The position numbers were made by a program, and so were the translations under genes. The notes under the pieces were generated by a model. That model was given only the letters and a program-made list of their open reading frames with translations, was not told where the DNA came from and ran no database searches. A stretch of 64,000 nucleotides of DNA from Candidatus Hodarchaeota archaeon (lineage in GTDB: Archaea > Asgardarchaeota > Heimdallarchaeia > Hodarchaeales > Hodarchaeaceae): the NCBI GenBank assembly GCA_016840285.1, contig JAEOSR010000168.1:8180-72179 (forward strand), written 5' to 3'. Positions 9,435 through 17,865 of the stretch are shown here, in pieces (the stretch's first letter is position 1; every line of letters starts with the position of its first letter).

Positions 9435-10826
9435 GTGATTGTTGTCTTAGATGAACATGATTCACCATTCCATATTCCTCTTGTGGATTTTCACACCCAC
9501 ATTGGCAGAGTAAAGATTGAAACTACAAAAGGAGCCTCCCAGAGAGTAAATCGTCCTCAAGATATTATTAATCTCTATGAAAAATTGCAGTATGAGATAC
9601 ATAGGCGCATTTATCACAATCCATCAGAATATTTTGTTTCTCTACCTAAAGCAGAAGAACTTTCACAACCTTTACTCCCTGCTGTACAAAGGTTATTGGA
9701 GTTAAATAGTACCAAAAGTCGAGGATGGATCGTAGATCACATTGTATGCTTCCCCTTCAACGACATTTTTCATACGAAGACGTCTCCAAAATTTGTAAAG
9801 AGTAATCAATATGTACGACATCAAACTCAATCTTTTGATTTTTCTTTTCGGTTTATTCCATTTTGTAGGGTAGATGTAACCGATGAAGGAGCCCCCGAAG
9901 AGGTTATGAACTCTGTTGGTTTGGGAATGAGAGGATTGAAACTTCACCCAATGTCACAAGGTTGGATTAAGAAAATTGTGTCAACTAACTGCAAAAATGT
10001 CTTACAGACTGCTGGAGAATTATCAATACCAATCATATTTGATGTTCCAAATAAAGGAGTAGCAGTAGACATCACAACAATTGCGGAAGAAGCACGAAAT
10101 GAGGTTGAATTTCCTATCAATGTCGTCTTAGGTCATTCTGCTTTTGACTATAACTCAGAAGAAATCTTCGAATGTTTAACAAAAGAAAGTATGTTTGCTG
10201 AAACGTCAGGAATGAGGGGAAAAGATGTTGAGATATTTTTCAACAATGTGATAAAGGTAGATGGATGGACGGAGAAACTTCTATTTGGTACAGACTCGAA
10301 TTATTTTGGTGTTTTACAGGCAGCTGATTTCATTACTTTTCTATTATCATGGAAATTTAAAGAGCTCGTTGAAAATAACGGTCTTGATATTGAACCATTA
10401 ACAGCGTCTGCAAGAATACTTGGCGGTAATGCTCTTAGAATTATCCCCCCTTTGTGGTTTAGAAAAAACCTTACCCCGAAAAAACATCGTTCTAAGGGCT
10501 ATAAAACTGATTTACCAATTTTACAATCAAATCTGAAGAAATTTTTAACTAAGGAGAATAATATTGGAACTCTAGATCTTGCTAAACCACCGGACAAAGA
10601 TCTTTCAATTCAAATTTTAACGATTGGACAACTAGATCAAAGAATTTCTTACACCCTCGAAACAAATGATGATTATCAAAATATCACGCTTAATCCTATA
10701 TCCAATCTTGATAGGATAACTAATTTACCTATTAAATCACTGAGTCCTAATGAAATGATCTCGAAATTGAGAGGACGTAAACCACGTTTAAAAGAACAGA
10801 CTTTTCTTGAATTATTTGGTGGGTGA
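9435..10826 (+). CDS. amidohydrolase-family metal-dependent hydrolase
   Basis: 463 residues from GTG 9435. The N-terminal strand ends in DFHTHIG (~19-25), the H-x-H metal site of amidohydrolases. 'GLKLHP' follows near 170, 'LGHSAF' near 232 and 'FGTDSN' near 285, which supply the remaining His and Asp ligands of an Amidohydrolase_2-like TIM barrel. The last ~120 residues are not part of the catalytic domain and are Lys-rich. Substrate is unknown. The stop overlaps the start region of the next gene (10823/10832), so the two are translationally linked and probably act in one pathway. Confidence 0.75.
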   Translation: MIVVLDEHDSPFHIPLVDFHTHIGRVKIETTKGASQRVNRPQDIINLYEKLQYEIHRRIYHNPSEYFVSLPKAEELSQPLLPAVQRLLELNSTKSRGWIVDHIVCFPFNDIFHTKTSPKFVKSNQYVRHQTQSFDFSFRFIPFCRVDVTDEGAPEEVMNSVGLGMRGLKLHPMSQGWIKKIVSTNCKNVLQTAGELSIPIIFDVPNKGVAVDITTIAEEARNEVEFPINVVLGHSAFDYNSEEIFECLTKESMFAETSGMRGKDVEIFFNNVIKVDGWTEKLLFGTDSNYFGVLQAADFITFLLSWKFKELVENNGLDIEPLTASARILGGNALRIIPPLWFRKNLTPKKHRSKGYKTDLPILQSNLKKFLTKENNIGTLDLAKPPDKDLSIQILTIGQLDQRISYTLETNDDYQNITLNPISNLDRITNLPIKSLSPNEMISKLRGRKPRLKEQTFLELFGG

Positions 10827-10831
10827 ATCGC

Positions 10832-13810
10832 ATGACTACTAAAGACTATTCTCTAAAAACGGAATTATATTTCACCCATGGAATAGAAATAGAAAATCAT
10901 TTAGTTTCCCGAGAAACAGGTGAAGTATTAGTTGGGGATGAGCTCCTCAGTGCGTGGGAGAAGATGTTTTCTGGTGCAGCAGATTTTTTAATGAAACTGA
11001 AGAAAGATAAGAGCGTTCCCAAGGAAATCTTGAAAAAAATCGTGAAAGTAGAAGTTAAAGAGGAGATAAAAAGAGAACGACGATTAAAATTCGTTTTTGT
11101 CCACTATAAGCTTGGAAAAAAAGCCATCCGAGTAAACGTGTTTGGTCCAGATCCTAATATCGGCCAAATTACTTGGTTACTAGAGCTGGTTACTCCTCCT
11201 TGTGAGTATTTGGAAGAATTGGATTGGTGGATTGATACATTATTTGCTGCAGGCCTTCAAGGCTTACCCCCTGATGTTGCTTTCCTTCCAATTGGATTAA
11301 ATCCAACAGAAAAAAGAGTACGAAGTGGATTGACATGCGGAGAACACCATCACATCGGGATGCCAAAACAGATACGAATTCCAATCTATAATATGCTTAG
11401 AAATTATGTCCCTCATTTAATTGCACTTAGCACAACATCTCCTTTTTTGGATCAAAAGCCAAGTGGTAAGGTTTTGATTCGAAAAAGTAATGGAAAAAAG
11501 CAAATTATTGGCAGATGTGTCCATTCGTACCGATTACTGAAAAATAGTGGTCAAATGGGGCCAAATATACCTACTTATCTTCCAGTATTGGATAACAAGT
11601 CTACTAGAATGAACTTTGCCAAATCTGTTAGGAAAGCTCCCCCAGACGACCGAATGGTTGACTTATATCCTTTTACTGATTACTCTACAATAGAATTACG
11701 CTTCTTTGACGCTCAACCCTGGCCTGAAATCCGTTTAGCTATTGTACTCTTGATTCAAGCTCTAGCACAGAAAGCTAAAAATTTGATTGAAAACAGTGAA
11801 GAAGTCCCTAAAGTGGCATCACAATGCCTTTATGAAAACCGAAGGAAATCTGTACAATTTGGTTTGCTTGCTCAATATACTACTGACGATGGATTAACCG
11901 ATACTTTCTCAAAGTTTTATAATTACGATATTACTACTGGTAAAAAAGCTTCAAAACTAATGCATTCCATAAAATCTATGTTAGTTTACGTTCAGCCAGA
12001 ACTCGAAGGATTTGGATCAGAACTGGTTGAATATATCTTAATACCTATTCTCGGGTCAAATGAATATGATCCACCTCTCACTGTAGCAGAATATTTGCTA
12101 TCTTTGTACAAAACTTCTGGTGAAAACATTTCATTCTTACCAAATTTGTACTATTCTCAAGAAAATAGTTATCCATTAGTTGTTGATGGTAATTTTAATT
12201 CTCTTCAACAAGTTGAAATTAAAGATAGGACCAAAATCGAAGCTACAGAATCGACTCTCCAACAGTCATTACGTAAAGATATAGCTAAACGGAAGATTTC
12301 AACCTCGAAAGCTGCTAAAAAACCACCTAAACCAAAGAAAAAACCACCCAAGAAGCCCCCTAAAAAAGCCCCTCGGAAAAGGCCGAAGGAAAAGAAGATT
12401 GAGAAACCTGTTGTAACACCTACAATCAAGGTCGAAAAACCGCCAGTTTTAGCTAAAAAGGCCCGAAAACCAGTGAAAACTAAAACACCTGTTTCCAAAC
12501 CAGCTCCACCTCCTGTAGAAAAACCAATTGAAGCAGTAGAAGAAGAAATTAAGATTTCAGCTTTTGAAGATAGTGAGGACCTTGAAGTATTCTCACCAAC
12601 TATAGAGGTTGAAGCTAAATACCAGAAAATTGAATCAAAAATTGCTAATGTCATGAGAACTCGACGTAAAGAGATAGAAGTAAAAAGACGAGAGTTTTTC
12701 ATAGAGCATCTTAAAAAAGAACGTGTAGCTTTTAAGCCCTCTCCAAAAAAGGTTTCTGCTATCTTTCCATCATTAGTTTCTGGACCTGAAGTATTTGGTT
12801 ACATTGAACTCAGTTTTCGTGATATTAAACGAGTTATGTATAAATTTCGAAATAATCCCATTACTTTAATATTTAATGCTAAAGAAGAAGAAAAACCAGT
12901 GGAGTCTAAGATAAACACCTCAATAGACATAGCAAGTCTTGAAGAAAGAGGGATGACTAGAATTCCATGTTCAATAAACCTTGGTGAATTGTATGGGGAA
13001 ATAACGGTGAATGTGGAGGCTATTACTGCAACAAACGAAAGCTTATTGCCAAAAAAGTTCTCCTTCAAGTTAATCCGAAAAGATGAAATAGCTATAAATC
13101 CAAAAGAATTCTATGTTACAGGGAATTATGGTCTAGTAGAGTGTATTTTTCAAGCAGTTAATGAATCTAAGGAATCAGAGAAGGGAGAGCTTGAAGTATA
13201 CTTAGTATCTCAATCCTTAACAGATTCAGTCCCAATTTATTACACGAAATTTAATTTAAAACCGGAAGAAAATCTAGAATTAGCTCGGAGTATCGATTTA
13301 TTAATTAATTATCAACATAGTCCCTTCTACATTGTGTCTCAAATCACAATGGGACGATTTAAGAAGAACAGGTCATTTAAGACAATTGGGCCAATAAAAC
13401 CACTGAAAGAAATATGTGTTGACTGGAATTTCACAGTAGACCCAACTAAAAGGACTAATCTCTGGGAAGGTGTAGAACCAAAGAAACAGTATGAAGTAAA
13501 CTTTGTTTTCCATTTTATTAAATCAATGCCATATGCAACTATAACAATTCATGTGAACACCCTCCCTGGGGGCCAAACGAAACGATTAGCAAATTTTCGG
13601 ATTAAAAGAGATCTTGATGCTGGAGATGAATTTGTCATCCCAAATATCAAGTTTAAAACACCAAAAGATTGTGGATATCTCTTTTTTGATGTTGAAATAC
13701 GAAACGAAATGGGATTAATTCCAATAGATCTCATTTCTGATCCAATTGGAGTCCAAAGTAAAGGTGAACAGGCAGCTACATATGAAGAGAGACTTGATCT
13801 AACGTTATAA
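10832..13810 (+). CDS. GCS2-like ligase domain fused to Lys/Pro linker and beta-rich tail
   Basis: 992 residues from ATG 10832; a GTG at 10823 overlaps the upstream stop. Residues 1 to ~430 resemble the glutamate-cysteine ligase/carboxylate-amine ligase (GCS2, YbdK-type) fold: CGEHHHIGMP near 169-178, then 'LIALSTTSPF', then 'YSTIELRFFDAQPW', matching the family's 'H.HVG', 'LLALSASSPF' and 'E.R..D.QP' motifs. A strongly basic Lys/Pro linker spans ~485-570. The C-terminal ~380 residues look beta-rich with Ig-like strand patterns and have no signal peptide. The fusion is not one I recognise. With the overlapping amidohydrolase it suggests paired amide/peptide bond formation and hydrolysis on an unknown substrate; that is inference. 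Confidence 0.65.
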   Translation: MTTKDYSLKTELYFTHGIEIENHLVSRETGEVLVGDELLSAWEKMFSGAADFLMKLKKDKSVPKEILKKIVKVEVKEEIKRERRLKFVFVHYKLGKKAIRVNVFGPDPNIGQITWLLELVTPPCEYLEELDWWIDTLFAAGLQGLPPDVAFLPIGLNPTEKRVRSGLTCGEHHHIGMPKQIRIPIYNMLRNYVPHLIALSTTSPFLDQKPSGKVLIRKSNGKKQIIGRCVHSYRLLKNSGQMGPNIPTYLPVLDNKSTRMNFAKSVRKAPPDDRMVDLYPFTDYSTIELRFFDAQPWPEIRLAIVLLIQALAQKAKNLIENSEEVPKVASQCLYENRRKSVQFGLLAQYTTDDGLTDTFSKFYNYDITTGKKASKLMHSIKSMLVYVQPELEGFGSELVEYILIPILGSNEYDPPLTVAEYLLSLYKTSGENISFLPNLYYSQENSYPLVVDGNFNSLQQVEIKDRTKIEATESTLQQSLRKDIAKRKISTSKAAKKPPKPKKKPPKKPPKKAPRKRPKEKKIEKPVVTPTIKVEKPPVLAKKARKPVKTKTPVSKPAPPPVEKPIEAVEEEIKISAFEDSEDLEVFSPTIEVEAKYQKIESKIANVMRTRRKEIEVKRREFFIEHLKKERVAFKPSPKKVSAIFPSLVSGPEVFGYIELSFRDIKRVMYKFRNNPITLIFNAKEEEKPVESKINTSIDIASLEERGMTRIPCSINLGELYGEITVNVEAITATNESLLPKKFSFKLIRKDEIAINPKEFYVTGNYGLVECIFQAVNESKESEKGELEVYLVSQSLTDSVPIYYTKFNLKPEENLELARSIDLLINYQHSPFYIVSQITMGRFKKNRSFKTIGPIKPLKEICVDWNFTVDPTKRTNLWEGVEPKKQYEVNFVFHFIKSMPYATITIHVNTLPGGQTKRLANFRIKRDLDAGDEFVIPNIKFKTPKDCGYLFFDVEIRNEMGLIPIDLISDPIGVQSKGEQAATYEERLDLTL

Positions 13811-14240
13811 ATGAACTACACACATCTAAAGGAGTGTGCTTCCTACGAGTCCGCCCAACCATTTTTCTCTAGGAAAAATGGAAACTCTCGTTTTATGTTT
13901 GGCTGTGTGTCGTAGATTACCCCGGATAGTACTTTCAGAGATAGCCCGTCCACAGGGCATTGCGTGATAGCAGCTCTCACGAACTGCCTTTCACCACCTG
14001 AAATAAGGTTCAATTGCTGTTACTTTCTTTCTACCTAACCATTAGGTCAGTAATTCGATTACCTTGCGTTTCTTTTCTTAATAATAATTTATTGGCTGCC
14101 TGTTCAAAATAATTCTCCTTATTTTCACATGGACATCCACTATAGAATTTCCTTTTCAGCATATTTATCCTATCTTGACAGGAAATGTTTATTAAGGGCT
14201 GCTATTCATTCCCCACTTGAAAGAAGGGGACTTCTGGCAT
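13811..14240 (-). mobile_element. probable decayed IS605-type element (TnpB end with omegaRNA-like termini)
   Basis: This 557-base gap is richer in GC and in structure than the others. Two hairpins in the same orientation, CACAC/GTGTG (13819-13838) followed by GCTTCCTACG and TCCCC/GGGGA (14210-14230) followed by CTTCTGG, look like the right-end hairpins of IS200/IS605 elements whose TnpB would read on the minus strand. Between them minus-strand frames give fragments such as FYSGCPCEN..QAANKLLLRKE, a possible degraded TnpB zinc ribbon and DRDxNAAxN region, and an open ~50-codon tail ending just before the first hairpin. No intact transposase remains. A structured non-coding RNA is an alternative. 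Confidence 0.4.
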
Positions 14241-14367
14241 TTTAGTTAAAAATTCGGATTTTTTCGAAATAAAATTAGCTTAAAAAAGATTAAGAATACT
14301 GATTTAGAATAATGTTAGTTAAGAATTATATCACTTATTTATAGATCAATTTTGAAGAGGCTTAGTT

Positions 14368-15648
14368 ATGGTTAAACTAAATGTTGTAAATGTTGGGAAA
14401 ATCGAAGGTCGTGCATATTTACACCCATCTGACATTAGTAACGTTGGTGTTGAAGAATTTGATTTTGTCAAAATTTCAACAGAATGGGAAGACTGGGGAG
14501 CTGTTCAAATCCTATCATCTGATGAAGTGGCCCAAGGAACTATTGCTGTTGATGATAGTGTGTTAAATTCAGCGAATATATCAGATGGTGATTCTGTTGA
14601 AGTGGAGTCTGCAAAAATTGCAGCAGGTATTAAATCAATTAAACTCGGTATTGAACCACTAGCAGGTCAAGAAGTCGAGGAAGCAATCTTATGGATAGCA
14701 ACGGAATTTGAAGAATTATCAGCAGTGCTTCGTAATCGCCCAGTATTTAATGGATTACAAATCGCATGGGAAGACTGTCCGATTGGAAGTATAACAGTTC
14801 GATTTATAGGCTCCGAACCGCCTATTCAAGAAGGTGAGATTGGAATTGTAGATCCAACAGGTAGAGAAGTTGAGATCAACATCATTCCGTTCACTGAGAT
14901 GAGTTTCAATGCAGTTCTCGTTCTAGACGTGAGTGGGAGTATGCAAAAGAAAGATATGAAAGTACAAAACATTAGTGGAGCTCTTGAAGGGTTAAAGAAG
15001 GGTTTAGAAGAAACTGAGGAGCTGGGTACTTTTCTTGGAAGGTTTGAAGAAGGAAAAAAGGTCAGTCGAGTGGATGCTGCAAGTTTTGCGATTATGTTAT
15101 TCATGAGCTTGAAAATCGCAAAAGGGTGGGGTGAACAGGTACAACTCATTACTTTCTCTGGAGATGTAGAAAAATTTGCTCTAGGTGACTCTCAGGTCAT
15201 TTCCTGTGTAGGAGAAACAAAAAAAGCTGGAATTGAAAGCATAATTGGTCATGTCGTCCAAAAAACCGCAGAAAGTTCAGGTCTTACCTTCTTGAGTGGT
15301 GCACTCGATGAAGCATACAAAAGCATAGAGAATTTCGAAGTGAATCCCACAATAAATAAGCGAAATCCTACCATGATAATAGTTTTAACTGATGGTAATC
15401 CCAATAAAGGTAATGGCTTAGGAGTAAATCCAATTCCTGTAGTTCGAAATAAAATAGAGGAGATTCCTGAGGCAGTTCTCTATGCAATTGGCCTAGGAGA
15501 AGCTGACAGATTGATGCTCCGTCGTATAGGCGAGATTGGTCGAGGTGGATCATTGATGGCTGATGATTTAGAGATGCTTGTCGACTTTTACGATTCACTA
15601 GCTCAGAATTTCCAAATGGTCGTAAAGATGAAGAAACAGGCTGAATGA
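14368..15648 (+). CDS. Cdc48-N-type domain fused to von Willebrand A domain
   Basis: 426 residues, cytosolic. Residues 1 to ~180 follow the pattern of the archaeal Cdc48/VAT N domain. The first half has two psi-barrel halves (GRAYLHPSDISNVGVEEFDFVKI, shown here only as GRAYLHP..GVEEFDFVKI, and GTIAVDD..ANISDGDSVEVE). The second has the 'LRNRPVFNG..IT' and 'GEIGIVDPTGREVEI' strands that match VAT's 'LIRRPML' and 'VEIGEETKIEI'. A vWA domain follows with an intact MIDAS motif DVSGS near 186-190 and the later Thr and Asp (VLTDGNPN near 340). No AAA+ module is present. The Cdc48-N domain binds ubiquitin-like folds and adaptors, so a substrate-adaptor role is plausible but unproven. Confidence 0.72.
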   Translation: MVKLNVVNVGKIEGRAYLHPSDISNVGVEEFDFVKISTEWEDWGAVQILSSDEVAQGTIAVDDSVLNSANISDGDSVEVESAKIAAGIKSIKLGIEPLAGQEVEEAILWIATEFEELSAVLRNRPVFNGLQIAWEDCPIGSITVRFIGSEPPIQEGEIGIVDPTGREVEINIIPFTEMSFNAVLVLDVSGSMQKKDMKVQNISGALEGLKKGLEETEELGTFLGRFEEGKKVSRVDAASFAIMLFMSLKIAKGWGEQVQLITFSGDVEKFALGDSQVISCVGETKKAGIESIIGHVVQKTAESSGLTFLSGALDEAYKSIENFEVNPTINKRNPTMIIVLTDGNPNKGNGLGVNPIPVVRNKIEEIPEAVLYAIGLGEADRLMLRRIGEIGRGGSLMADDLEMLVDFYDSLAQNFQMVVKMKKQAE

Positions 15649-15718
15649 TTTTATTAGTAATACTACCCCACCTCCCTTTAGACATGGATTTCTAGATACA
15701 CAGAACAAAGTGAGATAA

Positions 15719-16108
15719 GTGCTCAATACTAAGGCACTTTCAGACCTCTTAGAGTTCATAAAATATTGTAATGAACTTGGTGAAGAAGCCCTTATTATTG
15801 TTGAAGGGAAAAGAGACACCAAAACACTCCGTTTATTGGGTTTAACAGGGAATATCATTGAAAAGGGGCAGAAATCCAACAATAATTTAGTGGATATAGT
15901 TTTTCACGCCCCTATTATTGTAATTTTGACCGACTTCGACCGTAAAGGACGACATCTACGTAAAGTAATTAGAAAAGAGATTCAAAGCAGGAAAAATCAT
16001 GGTAAAATCGATAATTATGCCAGACAACTGCTATATAAATTATGTAGAGCTTATAGAATCAATGAAATAGAGGATCTTGATCACTTCGTTACAAATGTTC
16101 AGAGGTAA
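15719..16108 (+). CDS. small Toprim-domain protein
   Basis: 129 residues from GTG 15719. The Toprim signature is complete: 'IIVEGKRD' supplies the catalytic Glu (~29) and 'ILTDFDRKG' the DxD metal site (~68-70). The protein is only a Toprim core plus a helical tail, like the stand-alone Toprim proteins related to RNase M5 and DnaG-type primases (COG1658-like). It probably cuts or binds nucleic acid with Mg2+. It follows the Cdc48-N/vWA gene by 70 bases on the same strand, close enough for co-transcription but with no known functional tie. Confidence 0.72.
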   Translation: MLNTKALSDLLEFIKYCNELGEEALIIVEGKRDTKTLRLLGLTGNIIEKGQKSNNNLVDIVFHAPIIVILTDFDRKGRHLRKVIRKEIQSRKNHGKIDNYARQLLYKLCRAYRINEIEDLDHFVTNVQR

Positions 16109-16238
16109 TTCTAAAAGCTACTTTGGAGCACGATTATATTAAACACAAAGGATAAAACCATTCATTATCACTTTTGGAATATTATATACGACAATTTATT
16201 CTGCTAAGAATTCTTACTATAATGTTGAGGTATCTTAA

Positions 16239-17315
16239 ATGCAAGCTATCATGAAAACAAAACAAGAAAAAGGCTTTGATATAAAGGAAACAAAGGAACC
16301 TGAAATTCTACATGGAACAGATGTAAAATTTAAAATAGATGTAGCTTCTATTTGTGGAACCGACCATCATATGTGGGTATATGATGCATGGGCTCAAAAG
16401 AGATTACCACCAGCTATTCCATTTATTGCTGGGCATGAAGTCGGAGGTACAGTTGTTGAGATCGGTCCTGACGTAATAAACATTGATGTAGGAGACAAAA
16501 TTTCAATGGAATGTCATGAGGCTTGTGGAACCTGCTATCAATGCCGTTCAGACCGAATGCATATTTGTAGAAATACAAAAATTTTTGGGGTCGATAAGAA
16601 CGGGATTTTTGGGGAGTATGCGGTAATTCCCGAATTAAATGCATGGAAAAATGATCCTGATTTGGATCCAGCTCTTGCTTCTCTCCAAGATCCGCTTGGA
16701 AATGCAGTCCATACAGTCTTACCCAAAGGATTAACTACAGATGAAGGGATCGCTGGAAAAAATGTGTTTATCGCTGGATGTGGACCAATCGGATTAATGT
16801 CTATTCCAGTAGTAAAAATGTTCGGAGCAGCCCAGGTGTTTGCAAGTGGTGGTGGAAGAAATATGCAAAGACTTGAAATGGCTAAACAATTAGGAGCAGA
16901 TATGGTGCTCAATGCTCGGGAAGAAGGAGATAAGATTCCCAAAATGGTCAGGGATGCAACTGATGGGAATGGAGTAGATGTTTTACTTGAGATGTCAGGT
17001 AACATTCACGCTCTTCGTCAAGGGTTAGAAGCATTAACATATGGTGGTAGAGTTTCATTATTAGGCTTCTTCCCAGGTCCAATTGAATTTGATATCAATA
17101 CGTTGATGGTGAGCAAAGGTGCTAGCGTTTACGGAATAGCTGGCCGGCGAATGTTTCAAACATGGCAAGTTATGAGAGGAATTTTAAAATCCAAAGATTT
17201 TCAAAATCAATTGAAGAAATTGATAACCCATCGTGTAAAAATGTCCGAATGGGAAAAAGGGATGATCGAGATAGATGAAAAAAGGGCGATTAAAGTCGTG
17301 ATGGATCCATTTTAA
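16239..17315 (+). CDS. tdh: zinc alcohol dehydrogenase, L-threonine 3-dehydrogenase type
   Basis: 358 residues, normal family length. Catalytic zinc residues are visible in 'ICGTDHHMW' (Cys ~39) and 'GHEVGG' (His-Glu ~66). The structural zinc loop is CHEACGTCYQCRSDRMHIC, and the NAD-binding 'GCGPIGLM' lies near 180. The runs 'NTKIFGVD.NG.F.EYAV', 'WK.......ASLQDPLGNAVHTVL' and 'YGIAGRRMFQTW' are those of archaeal threonine dehydrogenases. It would convert threonine to 2-amino-3-ketobutyrate with NAD+. A closely related polyol dehydrogenase specificity cannot be excluded. GAGG lies 9 bases before the ATG. Confidence 0.85.
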   Translation: MQAIMKTKQEKGFDIKETKEPEILHGTDVKFKIDVASICGTDHHMWVYDAWAQKRLPPAIPFIAGHEVGGTVVEIGPDVINIDVGDKISMECHEACGTCYQCRSDRMHICRNTKIFGVDKNGIFGEYAVIPELNAWKNDPDLDPALASLQDPLGNAVHTVLPKGLTTDEGIAGKNVFIAGCGPIGLMSIPVVKMFGAAQVFASGGGRNMQRLEMAKQLGADMVLNAREEGDKIPKMVRDATDGNGVDVLLEMSGNIHALRQGLEALTYGGRVSLLGFFPGPIEFDINTLMVSKGASVYGIAGRRMFQTWQVMRGILKSKDFQNQLKKLITHRVKMSEWEKGMIEIDEKRAIKVVMDPF

Positions 17316-17354
17316 TGATCCCTCATTATTTCTCAAAAAGGCATCTTATTTCAG

Positions 17355-17654
17355 TCACTTCCCCAAAAACCTTTGTAAAAAACCTTTTTTCTTGAAATGT
17401 TTATGCCATTGACGAAGAATTTCCTCACTGCAGTCATAAGGGCCCGTTAGCGCGTAGAATTCAATCCCTACATTTATAGATAGCTTTCTGAGATATTCCC
17501 GATCGAGCTGAGATTCTGTGATTTCTACAATCTTTAATCTCTTATTCACATTAAAAAAAGTCAATCGATATCCCTCTTTTACCCTTTGCATCTCACAGTA
17601 GTGATTTCTGCTTGATGGAACCTGAAACCTAATTTTATGATTACTAAACACCAC
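17355..17654 (-). CDS. hypothetical 99-residue protein
   Basis: A small basic protein with alternating strands (~5-55) and an amphipathic C terminus ending KKKGFLQRFLGK. No Cys pairs, P-loop or membrane segment are visible, and I do not recognise a family. It is convergent with the dehydrogenase and divergent from the large helical protein, so it stands alone. The composition and codon use look coding, but it could be lineage-restricted. Confidence 0.5.
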   Translation of the reverse strand: MVFSNHKIRFQVPSSRNHYCEMQRVKEGYRLTFFNVNKRLKIVEITESQLDREYLRKLSINVGIEFYALTGPYDCSEEILRQWHKHFKKKGFLQRFLGK

Positions 17655-17865
17655 ATAGACACATCTAGATAATTAATCTAAAAAAATTTACTCATCTCAA
17701 TACACATAAATCTATTGAAAATCCATTTCGAGATTTATTATCAACATTCGCAAACAATAAAAAACAACTATTTTATTCATATAGCAAAATAGAAGAAGAG
17801 TTATAAGTCCTTTAAAAGTCTCAGAGGGAATAATTCTCCGTATGGAAAATAATTAGGTAATAAAA

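Noticed and set aside
13811..14240. RNase P RNA or SRP RNA in the structured gap
   Set aside because: I could not find the conserved P4 or SRP core motifs on either strand; the hairpins and fragments fit an IS605 end better.
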